Assembly: GCF_003667225.1 (NCBI RefSeq)
Contig: NZ_RCOM01000017.1
Span: forward strand, 1 to 35,305
Direction of reading: 5' to 3'
Origin: Kocuria rhizophila
Lineage (GTDB): Bacteria > Actinomycetota > Actinomycetes > Actinomycetales > Micrococcaceae
DNA length: 35,305 nucleotides
A program made the translations under genes and the position numbers. The notes under the pieces were generated by a model. That model made no database searches. It had not been told where the DNA came from and was given only the letters and a program-made list of their open reading frames with translations. Below, in pieces: positions 15,828-24,674 of this stretch (position 1 is the first letter of the stretch; the number at the start of each line of letters is the position of its first letter).

Positions 15828-17207
15828 ATGGCTTACGCAACCACCAACCCCGCGACCGGGGAGACCGTCAAGACCTTCGAGACCGCCACGGACGAGCAGA
15901 TCCGCGATGCCGTGGCCCGTTCCGCCAAGGAGTACACCTCCTGGCGCACCGTCCCGGCGGCGGAGCGCGCGCGGCTGATGCACACCATGGCCGGGCTGTA
16001 CCGCGACCGCGAGGACGAGCTCGCCGCCCTGATCACCGAGGAGATGGGCAAGCCGCTCGCGCAGTCCGTGGAGGAGGTCCGGCTCGTGGCGGACATCTAC
16101 GACTACTACGCGGACAACGCGGAGGAGTTCATGAAGGGCCGCACCCTGACGCCCTCCACCGGCGGCGAGGCCCGCGTGGTGCTCGACTCCACGGGCGTGG
16201 TGCTGGGGATCATGCCGTGGAACTTCCCCTACTACCAGGTGGCCCGCCTGGCCGCTCCCAACGTGATGCTCGGCAACACCGTGCTGCTCAAGCACGCGGG
16301 CAATGTGCCCCAGGCCGCGCTGGTGCAGGAGGAGCTCTTCCGCGACGCAGGCTTCCCGGAGGACGTCTACATCAACATCTTCGCGTCCAACGAGCAGATC
16401 GCGGACATCGTGATCCCGGACCCGGCTGTGCAGGGCGTGTCCCTCACGGGCTCGGAGCGCGCGGGCTCGGCCGTGGCCGCCACCGCGGGCAAGAACCTCA
16501 AGAAGGTCGTTCTGGAGCTGGGCGGCTCGGACCCCTTCATCGTGCTGGACGCCGAGAACGTGGAGCGCACCGTCAAGCAGGGTGTCTTCGGACGCATGCT
16601 CAACAACGGCCAGGCGTGCACCAACTCCAAGCGGTTCATCGTGCTGGAAGAGGCGTACGACGCGTTCGTGGAGAACTTCGCGCAGGCCGTGCAGGGCGTG
16701 ACCCCCGGGGACCCCATGGACCAGAAGACCTTCCTGGGCCCGCTGTGCGCCGTGGAGGCGCGTGACGAGATCATGGAGCAGGTCCAGGACGCCGTGGACA
16801 AGGGCGCCACCGTGCTCGCTGGCGGCAAGAAGCTGGACAAGCCCGGTGCCTGGATGGAGGCCACCGTGCTCGCGGACGTCACCCCCGAGATGCGCGCTTA
16901 CGCCGAGGAGATCTTCGGCCCCGTGGCCGTGGTCTACAAGGTCAAGGACGCGGACGAGGCCGTGGAGCTCGCCAACTCCTCGCCGTTCGGTCTGGGCGGT
17001 TCCGTGTTCGGCGCGGACGAGGAAGCCGCGCTGGAGGTCGCGCAGCGCGTGGACTCCGGGATGGTCTACGTCAACGAGGTCACCGGCACCGCCCCGGACC
17101 TGCCCTTCGGCGGCGTCAAGCGCTCCGGCGTGGGCCGTGAACTCGGCCCGTTCGGCATCGAGGAGTTCGCCAACAAGAAGCTGATCCACACTCCCAAGAA
17201 GAAGTAG
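15828..17207 (+). CDS. NAD(P)-dependent succinate-semialdehyde dehydrogenase, second type
   Basis: Aldehyde dehydrogenase of 459 residues. It starts directly with TNPATGE, without the 20 or so N-terminal residues of GabD, as in the shorter semialdehyde dehydrogenases (GabD2 or Sad-like group). Asn132 (PWNFP), Glu230 (ELGGSDPF) and the nucleophile Cys264 (NNGQACTNSKRF) are all in place, and the end motif LPFGGVKRSGVGRELG is complete. The family acts on succinate semialdehyde, but related enzymes take other short semialdehydes, so the substrate is inferred. The open frame continues upstream of 15828 across the intergenic repeats, but the ATG matches the start of the family and fits a leaderless promoter. 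A hairpin follows the gene at 17234. Confidence 0.9.
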   Translation: MAYATTNPATGETVKTFETATDEQIRDAVARSAKEYTSWRTVPAAERARLMHTMAGLYRDREDELAALITEEMGKPLAQSVEEVRLVADIYDYYADNAEEFMKGRTLTPSTGGEARVVLDSTGVVLGIMPWNFPYYQVARLAAPNVMLGNTVLLKHAGNVPQAALVQEELFRDAGFPEDVYINIFASNEQIADIVIPDPAVQGVSLTGSERAGSAVAATAGKNLKKVVLELGGSDPFIVLDAENVERTVKQGVFGRMLNNGQACTNSKRFIVLEEAYDAFVENFAQAVQGVTPGDPMDQKTFLGPLCAVEARDEIMEQVQDAVDKGATVLAGGKKLDKPGAWMEATVLADVTPEMRAYAEEIFGPVAVVYKVKDADEAVELANSSPFGLGGSVFGADEEAALEVAQRVDSGMVYVNEVTGTAPDLPFGGVKRSGVGRELGPFGIEEFANKKLIHTPKKK

Positions 17208-17233
17208 TCAGTAGGGCCACCCCGTGACCGCCG

Positions 17234-17259
17234 CCCCCGCGCCTGCACAGGTGCGGGGG
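17234..17259 (+). terminator. Hairpin terminator behind the second semialdehyde dehydrogenase
   Basis: CCCCCGC (17234-17240) pairs with GCGGGGG (17253-17259), and the stem continues inward with a G-T pair and CCT/AGG. It lies 26 bases after the stop codon, between convergent genes. Confidence 0.6.
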
Positions 17260-17260
17260 T

Positions 17261-17369
17261 GGCGTCGTACCCGGGGGCGGTGACGGCGCCGGGCCCGGTG
17301 GGTGGGCCGCGGCCCCGGAGCCCGGGCCAGGCGTCCCGCGGGCCGCTGCGGGCGGCGTCGTACCCGGGG
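17261..17369 (+). repeat. 16-bp direct repeat carrying the GGCGTCGT core
   Basis: GGCGTCGTACCCGGGG occurs exactly at 17261-17276 and at 17354-17369, 93 bases apart, in the gap between two convergent genes. The second copy is preceded by GC and so carries the full GCGGCGTCGT motif. Confidence 0.85.
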
Positions 17370-17405
17370 ACGCCGACGCCGCACGGCACCGGCCGCGCGC
17401 GGGAG

Positions 17406-19034
17406 TCAGTCCTCGCGCTGGTAGCGGATCTGGGAGCCCACCACTGTGGCCTCCACCACGGTGTCCCGCACGGCCTCCGCGTCCACCGCGAAGATGTCCC
17501 GGTCCACGCACACGAAGTCCGCGAGCATCCCGGGGGCCAGGCACCCCTTCTGGTTCTCCTCGTAGGAGGCGCGGGCCACGGAGTGGGTGTAGTGGGACAC
17601 GGCCTCCGGGCGGGAGATGATCTCGTGCGGTTGCCACCCGCCCTCGGGGGAGCCGTCCCGGGTGCGCGTGATGGCCGCGTGGATGCCGTGGAACGGGTTG
17701 GGGTCCTCCACCGGGGCGTCGGAGCCGAAAACCAGCTCCGCGCCCGCCCGCCGCAGGCTGTTCCACCCGTAGGCCACGAGGTCCCGGTCCTCCAGGAACC
17801 CGTTGAGGGGGATGTCCGTGGTGCAGTGCATCGGCTGCAGGGAGGCGGTGACCTCCAGCTCCCGGAACCTGGGGACGTCGCTGCGCTTGACGTACTGCGC
17901 GTGCTCGATCCGGTGGCGCAGCCCGAAGGCCCGGGAAATGGCCTGGTTCGCCTCGATCGCGTCCAGCGCCTCCGTGGCCGCCTGGTCCCCGATGGCGTGC
18001 ACGGCGGCGGCGATCCCCGCCGAGGCCGCCCGGTGGATCCAGTGCTCCAGCTCCTCGGGCTCCATCACGGCCATCCCGCGGTCCTGCGTGCCGGGCCACG
18101 CCTCGGACATGTGGCACGTGTGGGAGCCCAGGGCGCCGTCCGCGAAGAGCTTGAGCGGGCCCATGGAGATCCACTCGTCCCCGGAGTGGGTGCGGATCCC
18201 GCGCCGGATGAAGTCCTCGATCTGCTCCTGCCGCAGGATCTTGTGCACCCGGATGTCCAGCTCACCGCGGTCGTGGAGCTTGCGGTAGGCGTGCAGGCAG
18301 TCCACGCCGTCGATGTCGTGGATGGAGGTGATGCCGCGCTGGAGCAGCTCACGCTGGCCCAGGGGCAGGTAGCTGTCGATGCTCCCGGAGACGTCCGACT
18401 GCATCAGGCCGTCCCGGATGGGGATCGCGGCGGCCTCCTTGAGCACCCCGGTGAGCTCACCGTGCTCGTCCCGCTCGAACTCCCCGCCGTCCGGGTCCTT
18501 CACGGTGCGGTCCAGCCCCAGCTCGGTCAGCGCACGCGAGTTCAGCCAGAGGGTGTGCAGGTCCAGGGAGCTCAGCGCCACGGGAACGTCCGGGGCCACC
18601 GAGTCCAGCACGTGGCGGTCCGGACGCTCGGGGCCCGTCCACGCGTTGATGTTCCACTGCCCGCCGAAGATCCACGTGATGGACGGGTCCGTCCTGGCCT
18701 GCTCCACGTAGGGCCGCAGCACCGCCAGGGCCTCCTCCAGATTCACGCAGCCGCGCATGTCCGGCTCGATGAGGGAGCGCGAGTACATGGCCGAGTGGAT
18801 GTGCCCGTCGCCCATGCCCGGCAGGACATACGTTCCGCCCAGGTCCGTGCGCTCGGTCCCCAGCGGAGCCATGTCACGCAGTGCGCGGTACTCGCCCACC
18901 GCCACGATCCGGTCCTCCGAGGTGAGGATCGCATCGGGGTGCGGCATGTCGTGGGAGTGCCACTGGCCCTGTGGGGTCCAGCCCGTGGCCGGGTTCATGG
19001 CGTGGACGGTGGCGTTGTGGAACAGGCGGTGCAT
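17406..19034 (-). CDS. YtcJ-like metal-dependent amidohydrolase
   Basis: A 542-residue member of the amidohydrolase-3 group. The metal site is complete: His78 and His80 (GDGHIHS), Lys295 (KLFADGALGSH), His346 (VHAIGD), His378 (RIEHAQ) and Asp439 (GSDAPVEDPNP). The N- and C-terminal parts form the usual beta-sandwich (LFHNATVHAMNP and PGMLADFVCVDRDIF). Members of this group hydrolyse diverse amides, N-acyl amino acids or cyclic amides in the cytoplasm; the true substrate cannot be read from the sequence. GAGGAG lies about six bases before the ATG. A ThDP-dependent enzyme gene ends 120 bases upstream on the same strand and a second gene of this family lies beyond that, suggesting one catabolic unit. 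Confidence 0.88.
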   Translation of the reverse strand: MHRLFHNATVHAMNPATGWTPQGQWHSHDMPHPDAILTSEDRIVAVGEYRALRDMAPLGTERTDLGGTYVLPGMGDGHIHSAMYSRSLIEPDMRGCVNLEEALAVLRPYVEQARTDPSITWIFGGQWNINAWTGPERPDRHVLDSVAPDVPVALSSLDLHTLWLNSRALTELGLDRTVKDPDGGEFERDEHGELTGVLKEAAAIPIRDGLMQSDVSGSIDSYLPLGQRELLQRGITSIHDIDGVDCLHAYRKLHDRGELDIRVHKILRQEQIEDFIRRGIRTHSGDEWISMGPLKLFADGALGSHTCHMSEAWPGTQDRGMAVMEPEELEHWIHRAASAGIAAAVHAIGDQAATEALDAIEANQAISRAFGLRHRIEHAQYVKRSDVPRFRELEVTASLQPMHCTTDIPLNGFLEDRDLVAYGWNSLRRAGAELVFGSDAPVEDPNPFHGIHAAITRTRDGSPEGGWQPHEIISRPEAVSHYTHSVARASYEENQKGCLAPGMLADFVCVDRDIFAVDAEAVRDTVVEATVVGSQIRYQRED

Positions 19035-19100
19035 GGGACTCCTCGTGGTGCGCCGGGGCGACGGCGGCGCGGGGGCCTCCGATCGTCAGGCACCACCCTA

Positions 19101-19112
19101 CGACGACGCCGC
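19101..19112. repeat. Single intergenic copy of the GCGGCGTCGT motif
   Basis: ACGACGCCGC (19103-19112, reverse orientation) lies in the 120-base gap between an amidohydrolase gene and the ThDP-dependent enzyme gene. Other single intergenic copies lie at 8956-8965, 22852-22861 and 24491-24500. Confidence 0.7.
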
Positions 19113-19154
19113 GCCGGACCCGAGGGGCGCGGTGCGTCGCCGTTGCGGGGACAG

Positions 19155-20801
19155 CTACATGCCGGGCAGCAGCTTCGCGGGGTCCGCGACCACGTGCACC
19201 ACGGCCGGGATCCGGTCCTCGGTGACGGCCCGCACGGCGTCGGCAACGACCCCCTCGATGTCCTCGTTGCGCTCCAGGCGCGCACCGAAGGCCCCGTAGC
19301 CGCGGGCCACGGTGGCGAAGTCGGGGTTCTCCAGCTGGGTGCCGGACACGCGGCCGGGGTAGTGGTTCTCCTGGTGCGCGCGGATGGTGCCGAACTGGCC
19401 GTTGTCCAGCACGATGATGAGAGGGTGCGCGCCGAACTGCCGGGCGGTCGCGAGCTCCTGCGAGTTCATGAGGAACTCGCCGTCGCCGGCCACCGCGAAC
19501 ACGAAACGCTCGGGCTGCTCCAGGGACACGGAGACCGCGCCGGGCACGGAGTAGCCCATGGTGCCGTTGCGCACCGACAGCTGCGAAGGGTAGGCCCCGG
19601 TGGGAACGTACATGTTCGCCCACGCGGTGTGGTTGCCAGAGCCGTAGACCACCGCCGCGTCCTCGGGCAGGTGGGGGATCAGCGCCTTCATCACCAGGGT
19701 CATGTCCGCGGTGCCGGGCGCGTTGTCCCCCGCGGAGACCGGGATCTCGTAGCGGGCGCGGCGGGCGGCCACGGGCTTCTCGAGCCACTGCGACCAGTCC
19801 GGGTGCGCACCCAGCTGGAGACCCTCCAGGGCTCGGCCGAACGCCACAGGGGAGGCCAGGATCTGGCGGGTCACGGCACCGGAGTGCTGGCGCAGGGAGG
19901 TGTCGATGTTGACGATCCAGTTCACGGCCGAGCGGTCCTGGCGCACGGTGAACCCGTCCGTGGGGATGTCCGAGAGCGTCCCGCCGACCACGAGCAGCAC
20001 GTCCGCGTGCTCCAGGGTCTCGATCGTCTCCCGGCTGCGGCCGTAGCCGGTCTCGCCCGCGTTCACGGGGGAGGTGCCCGGGACCCGGTCCGCCGCCCGC
20101 CAGTCGGAGACCACGGGGATGCCGTGGCGCTCGGCGAAGTCCGTGACCTGCCGCGCGGCCTCCGGGCTCCAGCGGGGTCCGCCCACGAGGATCGCGGGGC
20201 GTTCCGCTCGCTCCAGTGCCTCCCGCAGCTCGGCCAGCTCGTCGGCACCCACGGCACCCTCGGCCACGGGGACGGGAGGAACCACGGGCGCTTCCGTGAG
20301 CTGGGTGATGACGTCCTCGGGCAGGCCCACCACCACGGGGCCGGGCCGCCCGGAGCTTGCGGCGAAGAACGCCTCGGCCACGTACTCGGACGCACGGTCC
20401 GCCTCGTCCAGGACCATCACGCGCTTGGCCTGGGAGCCGAACCACTGGTGCGGGTCGAACTCCTGGAACGCCTCCTTCTCCCGGTGGGCCACCGGGACGA
20501 GCCCTACGAAGAGCACCAGGGGAGTGGAGTCCTGCCATGCCAGGTGGATGCCCACGAACGCGTTGGAGGCCCCCGGACCGCGGGTCACCATGGCCACACC
20601 GGGGCGACCGGTCAGCTTGCCGTGCGCCTCCGCCATGTAGGTGACCCCGCCCTCCTGGCGGCACACCACGTTCTGCACCCCGGAGTCGTAGAGCCCGTCC
20701 AGGACGTCCAGGAAGCTCTCCCCGGGCACGCTGAACACGCGGTCCACGCCGTGGGCCTTGAGGGACTCGACGATGAGGTGGCCGGCGGACTGCTGGGGCA
20801 T
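19155..20801 (-). CDS. Thiamine diphosphate-dependent enzyme, acetolactate synthase-like
   Basis: A 548-residue protein with the three-domain fold of the acetolactate synthase/benzoylformate decarboxylase group: N-terminal pyrimidine-binding domain with the cofactor-activating Glu50 (CRQEGG), a middle domain (about 190-330), and a C-terminal domain with the ThDP/magnesium motif GDGEFLMNSQEL (from 439) ending at Asn467 (LDNGQFG). No regulatory subunit gene (ilvN) is nearby, and GSGNHTAW replaces the usual acidic motif before the cofactor site, so this is unlikely to be the biosynthetic enzyme for branched-chain amino acids. It may be a decarboxylase or carboligase for a 2-oxo acid. AGGAG lies eight bases before the ATG. 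Two amidohydrolase genes flank it on the same strand. Confidence 0.85.
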   Translation of the reverse strand: MPQQSAGHLIVESLKAHGVDRVFSVPGESFLDVLDGLYDSGVQNVVCRQEGGVTYMAEAHGKLTGRPGVAMVTRGPGASNAFVGIHLAWQDSTPLVLFVGLVPVAHREKEAFQEFDPHQWFGSQAKRVMVLDEADRASEYVAEAFFAASSGRPGPVVVGLPEDVITQLTEAPVVPPVPVAEGAVGADELAELREALERAERPAILVGGPRWSPEAARQVTDFAERHGIPVVSDWRAADRVPGTSPVNAGETGYGRSRETIETLEHADVLLVVGGTLSDIPTDGFTVRQDRSAVNWIVNIDTSLRQHSGAVTRQILASPVAFGRALEGLQLGAHPDWSQWLEKPVAARRARYEIPVSAGDNAPGTADMTLVMKALIPHLPEDAAVVYGSGNHTAWANMYVPTGAYPSQLSVRNGTMGYSVPGAVSVSLEQPERFVFAVAGDGEFLMNSQELATARQFGAHPLIIVLDNGQFGTIRAHQENHYPGRVSGTQLENPDFATVARGYGAFGARLERNEDIEGVVADAVRAVTEDRIPAVVHVVADPAKLLPGM

Positions 20802-20879
20802 GGGGTTCTCCTGACTCCGGGTCGAGTGTGGCCCGAATCACCGTTCTGGGGCTTGTCCGGCGATCCTACCGCCGGGGCG

Positions 20880-22613
20880 TCACACGGAGCCGTGCACCAC
20901 CTCGCCGCCCACCACCGTGGCGGTCACCCGCAGGTCACGGATGGTCGCGGGGTCCACCGTGTGGATGTCGTCGGAGAGGACCGCGAAGTCCGCGAGCATC
21001 CCCGGCACCAGCCGCCCCTTCTCGTGCTCCTGGTGGGAGGCGTACGCGCTGCCCACGGTGTACGCGTGCACCGCCTCGGCCACCGTGACGCGCTCCTCCG
21101 GCACGAACGGTGCGCCGGAGGACGTGGACCGGTTGACCATGTCGTGGATGTTGGCCAGCGGCGGGTAGTCCACCACGGGGGCGTCCGTGGAGGCGGGAAC
21201 CACCATGCCGGCGTCCAGCAGGGATCTCATGCGGTAGCAGAACCGGGTGCGCGGTTCGCCCATGGCCCGGGCGATGCCGTCCCCGAGCTCGTTCACGAAC
21301 CGGCCCTGGGGCACGGGAACCACGCCGAGCCGGGCCGCCCGGGCCACCTGCTCGTCGCTGGCCACACCGAAGTGCTCGATGCGGTGGCGGCAGTCCTCGC
21401 GGGGGAACCGCCGTTGCGCCGCCTCGAGGACGTCCAGGACCACGTCCACCGCCCCGTCCCCGATGGCGTGCACGGCGAGCTGCCAGCCGTTCGCGTGCGC
21501 CGCGGTCAGTCGCTCCTCGAGCCACTCCCGTGGGAACTGCAGGTACCCGGCGTTGGAGACGCCGGCCTCCGCGTCCGCCGCGTAGTCCTCGGTCATGAAC
21601 GCGGAGCGGCCGATGAGCGAACCGTCCGCGAGCACCTTGACCGCGCCGATGCGCAGCCGGTCGTCCCCCAGCCCCGTCCGCAGCCCCAGGTCCAGGCCGA
21701 AGGGCCGGTCCGCGTGGTCCCCGTCCGCACCGGCCGCGCCCGCGCCGGAAGGGGACCCAGCGGCGTCGTCACCCCGGGCGTCTGCGGCGTCCGGCGCGTC
21801 CTGTGCGCCCACCGGGTGCAGCGTGGTGAGGTACGGCATGACGGTGGCGCGCACGCCCAGCCGCCCCTGCTCCCGCGCGAGCTGGTATGCCGCGAGGTCC
21901 GTGACGGACTGCCCCAGGTGCTCGGGGGCGCCCAGCCCGGGTTCCGTGACGGACGTGATCCCGGCGGCCAGGGCGACGTCGCTCGCGGCCCCGATCTGCT
22001 CGGCCACCTGTGCGGTGGTCTTGGGCGGCATGGCCCCGGAGACCAGGCCGCGCGCCGTCTCCTCAAGCAGCCCCAGCGCGGCGCCGTGCTCGTCGAGCGG
22101 CACGCTGCCGCCCTCGGGGACGGTGAACCCGGTGCGTCCGGGGTACCCGGCGGCCTCGAACGCGGCGGTGTTGACCACGGCCATGTGCCGGGAGTTGTGC
22201 CACAGCCACACGGGGTTCTCCGGCGCCACGGCGTCCAGCGCCTCGGCGGTGGGGTGGGAGCCGCCCAGGTGGTTCTGGTCGTAGCCCTGCCCCAGGACCC
22301 ACTCGCCCGGCGCGGCATCCCGCGCGGCGGCGGCCACGGCGTCGAGCAGCTGGGCCAGGGTCGGGACGGTCGTCGGGCGCAGGTCCACCTGCACGAGGGT
22401 CTCGCCCAGCATGGTGAGGTGGCAGTGGGCGTCGTGGAAGCCGGGGACCACGGTGGCGCCGCGCAGGTCCACCGTGCGGTCGAAGAGCTCCGGTGCGAGG
22501 TCGTCGTCCAGGCTCACCACCCGGCCGTGGTGGACCCCCAGGGCACGGGCCACGGGTCGCTCCGGGTCCTGGGTGCGGATGGTGCTATTCGTGAAGATGA
22601 CGTCGAGGGCCAT
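20880..22613 (-). CDS. Second YtcJ-like amidohydrolase, with a low-complexity insertion
   Basis: A 577-residue paralogue of the protein at 17406-19034. The ATG at 22613 is chosen because AGGA lies eight bases upstream. The metal site is present: His63 and His65 (DAHCH), Lys326 (GAVKVLADGSLIG), VHAIGDGA, HRIEHFG and STDAPVVDYPP. An Ala/Asp/Gly-rich insertion of about 35 residues (269-303) lies in the barrel before the lysine and is absent from the sister protein; it contains a copy of the GGCGTCGT motif. Substrate unknown. The gene starts the apparent minus-strand unit (amidohydrolase, ThDP-dependent enzyme, amidohydrolase) and is divergent from the permease gene at 22991, which may import the substrate. 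Confidence 0.87.
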   Translation of the reverse strand: MALDVIFTNSTIRTQDPERPVARALGVHHGRVVSLDDDLAPELFDRTVDLRGATVVPGFHDAHCHLTMLGETLVQVDLRPTTVPTLAQLLDAVAAAARDAAPGEWVLGQGYDQNHLGGSHPTAEALDAVAPENPVWLWHNSRHMAVVNTAAFEAAGYPGRTGFTVPEGGSVPLDEHGAALGLLEETARGLVSGAMPPKTTAQVAEQIGAASDVALAAGITSVTEPGLGAPEHLGQSVTDLAAYQLAREQGRLGVRATVMPYLTTLHPVGAQDAPDAADARGDDAAGSPSGAGAAGADGDHADRPFGLDLGLRTGLGDDRLRIGAVKVLADGSLIGRSAFMTEDYAADAEAGVSNAGYLQFPREWLEERLTAAHANGWQLAVHAIGDGAVDVVLDVLEAAQRRFPREDCRHRIEHFGVASDEQVARAARLGVVPVPQGRFVNELGDGIARAMGEPRTRFCYRMRSLLDAGMVVPASTDAPVVDYPPLANIHDMVNRSTSSGAPFVPEERVTVAEAVHAYTVGSAYASHQEHEKGRLVPGMLADFAVLSDDIHTVDPATIRDLRVTATVVGGEVVHGSV

Positions 22614-22990
22614 GGGTGCCGTCCTGCTTCCGGTCGGTTCGGGCCGCACGGGCCCGCTGCGTGCCGCGCGGGCCGGTCCACGACTCGCGGGTAGAAGCCC
22701 ATCGTCTCGCGCGCCGTCGCCCGTGTCACGCCTCGCGCCGTGCGCGGCGACGGGCCCTGCGGCGTGCGCGACGACACGCCGCGGGGACCGTGGACGCAGG
22801 CGCCGCGGAACGCGGTCCGTCCCGCGGCGCGGACGCTGCCCGGGTCCCGTCACGACGCCGCAGTGTCACCCCGGGCGCACTGTGTGCCGCTAACCTCGTG
22901 GACAACGAAGTGTGCTTCCGGTGCGAGTGCCGGACGCCGGGCGCATCACGAGCGCCACGGACGCACACCCCCTCCCACCCAGGAGAACTC
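22614..22990. other. Divergent intergenic region between amidohydrolase and permease genes
   Basis: No gene is supported in these 377 bases. Visible are an exact eight-base inverted repeat (CGCCGCGG at 22801-22808 with CCGCGGCG at 22822-22829), one GCGGCGTCGT motif in reverse orientation (22852-22861) and a -10-like TAACCT at 22891-22896 on the plus strand without a clear -35. Regulation of the two divergent genes presumably occurs here. Confidence 0.6.
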
Positions 22991-24490
22991 ATGCCCTTCG
23001 ACCCCAAGGCGCCGGCCACCGGCCCCATGCCCGTCTACAAGGAGAGGGGCGACCAGGGGTACAAGAAGTCCCTGGGCAACTTCCAGATCCAGATGATCGG
23101 CATCGGCGGTGCGATCGGAGTGGGCCTGTTCCTGGGCATCGGCGAGCGCCTGGCCACTGCTGGACCTGCCCTGGTCCTGTCCTACCTGGTGGTCTCCACC
23201 GTGGTGTACCTGCTCATGAGGGCGCTCGGGGAGCTCGTGATCCACCGCCCCACCACGGGTGCGTGGGTCTCCTACGCGCGCGAGTTCGTGGGCAACCGGT
23301 TCGCGTTCATGACCGGGTGGATCTACGTGGCGCTCTCCGCGGTGGCCGGCGTGGGGGAGATCGCGGCGCTCGCCGTGTACGTGCAGTTCTGGTGGCCCGA
23401 GATCCCGGGCTGGATCCCCTCCCTGGTGGCGGCCATGACCATCGTGGGCTGCAACCTGCTGAGCGTGAAGCTCTACGGGTTCATCGAGACCTGGGCCGCG
23501 GCCATCAAGGTGCTCGCCATCCTGCTGTTCCTGGGCGCGGGCATCATCCTGGTGGTGGCCGGCGACATCTTCAACGCCCCCACCGCGGCGTCCGTGTCCA
23601 ACCTGTGGAACCAGGGCTTCGCACCCAACGGGGCGCTGCAGCTCGTGGTGGTGATGACCGGCGTGGTGTTCTCCTTCTCGGCCATCGAGATCGTGGGCGT
23701 CTCCGCGGGCGAGGCCAAGGACCCCGAGGAGTCGATGCCCAAGGCCATCAACTCCGTGGTGCTGCGCATCGCCATCTTCTACATCGGCTCCATCCTGGTG
23801 CTGTCCATGCTGCTGCCCACCTCCGAGTACTCGGGTGAGCAGTCGCCGTTCGTCACCGCGCTGTCCTCGCTCAACATCCCGGCGCTCGCGGGCATCATGA
23901 ACTTCGTGGTGCTCACGGCGGCGATCTCCGGTGTGAACGCCACGCTCTACGCGTGCGTGCGGCTGCTGCGGAACCTCGCGGCCCACGGCCAGGCCCCGGA
24001 GGTGATGTCCAAGGTCTCCCACCGCGGCGTCCCCTCCGGAGCCCTGCTGTGCATCTTCGTCTTCGACCTGTTCGGGATCGTGCTCATCTACGCGCTGGGT
24101 GCCGCGGACGCGTTCGAAGTGGTGCTGAGCGCGTGCTCCGTGTTCGTGCTCTTCGGGTGGATCTCGATCTTCGTGTCCCACCTGGGCTACCGCCGCCAGG
24201 TGGACCGCGGCCAGGTGGCGCCGGTGCACTTCAGGATGCCCGGCGCACCGGTGACCAACTACGTGTGCCTCACGTTCCTGGTGGTGCTCTCCCTCTACAT
24301 CATGTTCGACTTCAGCAACCCGCACTGGTACTACAGCCTGCTGGCCGGTGTGCTGATCATCGTGGCCACCACCGTGGGCTACGAGTTCTCCAAGCGCCAC
24401 GTGGCCAAGAAGGGCCTGCCCGAGCTCAAGACCACCGGTGAGGACGACGACCACGTGGCCGCCGAGCCCGGCGAGAACGAGGTGCGCTGA
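22991..24490 (+). CDS. Amino acid permease, AnsP-like (APC superfamily)
   Basis: A 499-residue membrane transporter with about 12 hydrophobic segments. It resembles E. coli L-asparagine permease AnsP: GNFQIQMIGIGGAIGVGLFLG (about 29-49), RALGELVIHRP, SYAREFVGNRFAFMTGWIY, NLLSVKLYGFIE, and especially MPKAINSVVLRIAIFYIGS (about 250-268). The cytoplasmic C-terminus is acidic. AGGAG lies five bases before the ATG. The substrate is an amino acid or amino-acid-like compound; asparagine is only the best guess, because this family changes substrate easily. It is divergent from the amidohydrolase unit, which makes it a candidate importer for that unit. Confidence 0.85.
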   Translation: MPFDPKAPATGPMPVYKERGDQGYKKSLGNFQIQMIGIGGAIGVGLFLGIGERLATAGPALVLSYLVVSTVVYLLMRALGELVIHRPTTGAWVSYAREFVGNRFAFMTGWIYVALSAVAGVGEIAALAVYVQFWWPEIPGWIPSLVAAMTIVGCNLLSVKLYGFIETWAAAIKVLAILLFLGAGIILVVAGDIFNAPTAASVSNLWNQGFAPNGALQLVVVMTGVVFSFSAIEIVGVSAGEAKDPEESMPKAINSVVLRIAIFYIGSILVLSMLLPTSEYSGEQSPFVTALSSLNIPALAGIMNFVVLTAAISGVNATLYACVRLLRNLAAHGQAPEVMSKVSHRGVPSGALLCIFVFDLFGIVLIYALGAADAFEVVLSACSVFVLFGWISIFVSHLGYRRQVDRGQVAPVHFRMPGAPVTNYVCLTFLVVLSLYIMFDFSNPHWYYSLLAGVLIIVATTVGYEFSKRHVAKKGLPELKTTGEDDDHVAAEPGENEVR

Positions 24491-24674
24491 GCGGCGTCGT
24501 CCCCGGCGGTCGGCGCGGCGCACCAGGGGCGGCGGCGCACGGCACCCGGGCGTTCGGACGAGAGTGCCGCGCCGGGTCCGGCTCGCGCTGAACCGTGGCG
24601 CGGAACGTGATCGCGCTCATGGGCACTATGGTGGGGCACCGGAAGAAACGGCCGGGCCCACTACGGAGGAACCC

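Noticed and set aside
15472-15840. Small frame with Lys-Thr or Asp-Gln dipeptide repeats
   Set aside because: It is only the translation of the hexamer array in an intergenic region, with no ribosome site and no folded part.
19155-20801. ThDP enzyme as biosynthetic acetolactate synthase (ilvB)
   Set aside because: No ilvN or ilvC is adjacent and the context is catabolic; the general family call is kept instead.
17259-22694. Very long open plus-strand frame of about 1,800 codons
   Set aside because: It lies antisense to two amidohydrolases and the ThDP-dependent enzyme, which have complete catalytic motifs and ribosome sites. Its translation is rich in Arg, Gly, His and Val without domains; very high GC makes stop codons rare in such antisense frames.
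24627-24632. TATGGT as a promoter of the rhodanese gene
   Set aside because: No -35-like hexamer at a usual distance; a single six-base match is expected by chance.
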